Source: JACRBK01 sp964427955
GTDB taxonomy: Bacteria; Chloroflexota; Anaerolineae; Aggregatilineales; Aggregatilineaceae
Direction: 5' to 3'
Length of the DNA stretch: 6,948 nt
NCBI GenBank assembly: GCA_964427955.1
Contig: CAYRWY010000326.1
Span: forward strand, 1 to 6,948
This document shows, in pieces, positions 5,685 through 6,948 of this stretch; the first letter of the stretch is position 1; the number at the start of each line of letters is the position of its first letter. Below the pieces are notes generated by a model. That model was not told the origin of the DNA. It did no database searches and was given only the letters and a program-made list of their open reading frames with translations. The position numbers were made by a program, and so were the translations under genes.

Positions 5685-6948
5685 TTAACGCTTGACGTTC
5701 CACAGGCGCACGGTGGCATCGTGGGACGCCGACGCCAGCAGCGTGCCGTCGGCGCTGAGGGCGATATGGGTGATGCCTCCGTCGTGGCCGCTGAGCGAGC
5801 GCAGCGCGCGGTTCTGCTTGCCATCGCCCAACAGATCGACGCGCCACACCCGGATCGCGCCGTCCAGCGAGGCCGCGATCAGCAGCGTGCCGTCCGGGCT
5901 GAAGGTCAGGCCGCGCACACAGTTGGCGTTGTAGTCGGCGTAACGCACCGCGGCGACCTGGTTCTGAGAGTCCGCCTCGACCAGGATCAGGCCGCTGCTG
6001 CTCAGCGCCACGGCCAGCAGGCGGCGATCCGGGCTGAGGGCCAGCCGGTGCACGCTGTCAGGGGCCGCAAACGTCCGCTGCTCGGTCCGGGCGTTGACGT
6101 CCCACCAGCGCACGACCTGATCCTCGCCGCCGGACAGCAGCAGATTGCCATCCGCGCTGAAGATCACGTCGTTGACCGGGCCGTTGTGCGATCCCAGTAC
6201 GCCGATGGCTTTGCGGGCTTTGGCGTCCCACAGTCGCACCGTGCCATCTTCGGAGGCCGAGGCCAGCAGTGTCTCGGACGGGCTGTAGGCGACGGCGGTC
6301 ACGCTGGCGGTGTGGCCGCGCAGGGCCGTGATGCAAAAATGCTTGCTGACGTGCCACAATCGCACGGTACGATCCTCGGAGGCCGATGCCAGAAACGACC
6401 CGCTGGCGCTGAAGGCGACCGCGTTGACCGGCTTCTCGTGCCCGATCAGCGATTTCATGTGGGTGCGGCCTGTCGTCTGCCACAGCCGCACGGATTTATC
6501 TTCGCCGCACGAGGCCAACTGGAGGCCATCCGGGCTGAAGCTGACGCCCTTCACGCTGTCGCGGTGCTCTTTCAGGGTGGTCTTGAGCGCGATCTGGCGG
6601 GTGTTGGCCGCGGTGATGGGGTGGGCGGGCGCGACGGGTTTGCGCGGCACCACGGGCGGCGCGGGTGGCTCGTCGAACAGGCGGGATCGCAGTTGGTCGA
6701 GCGCGATCTCGTAGTCCTGCTCGACAAAATCGACGTATTGGATGCGGCGCAGTTGGAAGTGAATCTTGGGCGCGGGCCGCCACAGCACGGGGATAATCGG
6801 CTTGCGCTCGTCGCGGAAATACTGCCATTCGTCGGTGACGTTGGACGAGGTGAGCGACTCCGGCGACATGATCAGGATCAGGGCTTCGCAGGTGTCCAGC
6901 CCTTCCTGAATGGCGGAACTCCAGTTCACGCCGGGCGGGATGTCGTCC
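5685..6948 (-). CDS. TIR domain-WD40 propeller protein, N-terminus cut by the window edge
   Basis: The frame stays open to the window edge; a GTG at 6929 is internal to the TIR domain and is not a credible start. Visible at the N-terminal end is DDIPPGVNWSSAIQEGLDTC, the middle of a TIR domain, then ALILIMSPESL, NVTDEWQYF, KPIIPVLW and IQYVDF. The Glu of NVTDEW (codon 6828-6830) aligns with the catalytic glutamate of NAD-cleaving TIR domains. A Pro-rich linker (6668-6620 region) leads to seven WD40 units spaced about 42 residues apart, enough for one complete beta-propeller. There is no NTPase domain between them. Blades 1-4 and 7 are regular; blades 5 and 6 have lost the GH or WD marks. A sensor-plus-NADase role, perhaps in antiphage defence, is an inference. 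The stop TAA is at 5687-5685; the promoter lies outside the window. Confidence 0.93.
   Translation of the reverse strand, partial: DDIPPGVNWSSAIQEGLDTCEALILIMSPESLTSSNVTDEWQYFRDERKPIIPVLWRPAPKIHFQLRRIQYVDFVEQDYEIALDQLRSRLFDEPPAPPVVPRKPVAPAHPITAANTRQIALKTTLKEHRDSVKGVSFSPDGLQLASCGEDKSVRLWQTTGRTHMKSLIGHEKPVNAVAFSASGSFLASASEDRTVRLWHVSKHFCITALRGHTASVTAVAYSPSETLLASASEDGTVRLWDAKARKAIGVLGSHNGPVNDVIFSADGNLLLSGGEDQVVRWWDVNARTEQRTFAAPDSVHRLALSPDRRLLAVALSSSGLILVEADSQNQVAAVRYADYNANCVRGLTFSPDGTLLIAASLDGAIRVWRVDLLGDGKQNRALRSLSGHDGGITHIALSADGTLLASASHDATVRLWNVKR
5688..6575 (-). repeat. Seven WD40 repeats encoded in tandem (about 126-bp period)
   Basis: Blades begin near 6575, 6449, 6323, 6197, 6071, 5948 and 5795 on the minus strand. 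Typical units read GHxxxVxxVxFSxDGxxLASxSxDxTVRLW. The first four periods are exactly 42 residues. Copies have diverged at DNA level, so this looks like an old propeller rather than a recently amplified array. Blade 5 is the most degenerate and blade 6 has an insertion before the last repeat. Confidence 0.85.

Noticed and set aside
5688..6575. CRISPR-like or satellite array
   Set aside because: The 126-bp periodicity is explained by coding WD40 blades; copies are diverged and there is no repeat-spacer pattern.

Overview
The window is a GC-rich bacterial chromosome segment with short gaps and many genes ending tail to tail. The gene set suggests Chloroflexota, possibly an Anaerolineae-type lineage: a DUF6062-like double Cys/His protein, a PflX-type radical SAM protein, an EF-Tu domain-2-like small protein, a SulP/STAS/cyclic-nucleotide-domain transporter and a TIR-WD40 protein. 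This is an inference from family content; no taxonomic marker such as rRNA is present.

Layout. Positions 1-180 (minus strand) hold two tRNA genes, tRNA-Gly(TCC) followed by a CAT-anticodon tRNA. The latter has acceptor-stem features of lysidine-modified tRNA-Ile2 rather than elongator Met. A likely promoter lies at 191-219. A divergent plus-strand gene (298-972) encodes a 224-residue protein with two matching CPxC...CxxH modules. It meets, tail to tail, a minus-strand two-gene operon: a PflX-like radical SAM protein (2183-1251), then an 84-residue EF-Tu domain-2-like protein (1233-979).

Across a 128-base divergent promoter region lies a plus-strand gene for an aldo/keto-reductase-like barrel protein (2312-3145) that seems to lack the usual catalytic residues. 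It ends one base from the stop codon of a large minus-strand SulP anion transporter with C-terminal STAS and cyclic-nucleotide-type domains (5402-3147, TTG start). A 282-base, less GC-rich gap (5403-5684) holds two inverted repeats and no convincing gene. The window closes with a minus-strand TIR domain fused to a seven-bladed WD40 propeller. Its N-terminus is cut off by the window edge.

The genes do not form one obvious pathway. Only the radical SAM/EF-like pair and the tRNA pair look co-transcribed. The nearest thing to a defence-type system is the TIR-WD40 protein, a sensor-plus-effector architecture with the expected catalytic glutamate, but its neighbours do not show a known defence island. 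I saw no CRISPR array and no recognisable intact mobile element. Several start sites were moved from the longest reading frame to starts backed by good Shine-Dalgarno sequences (1233, 2312).
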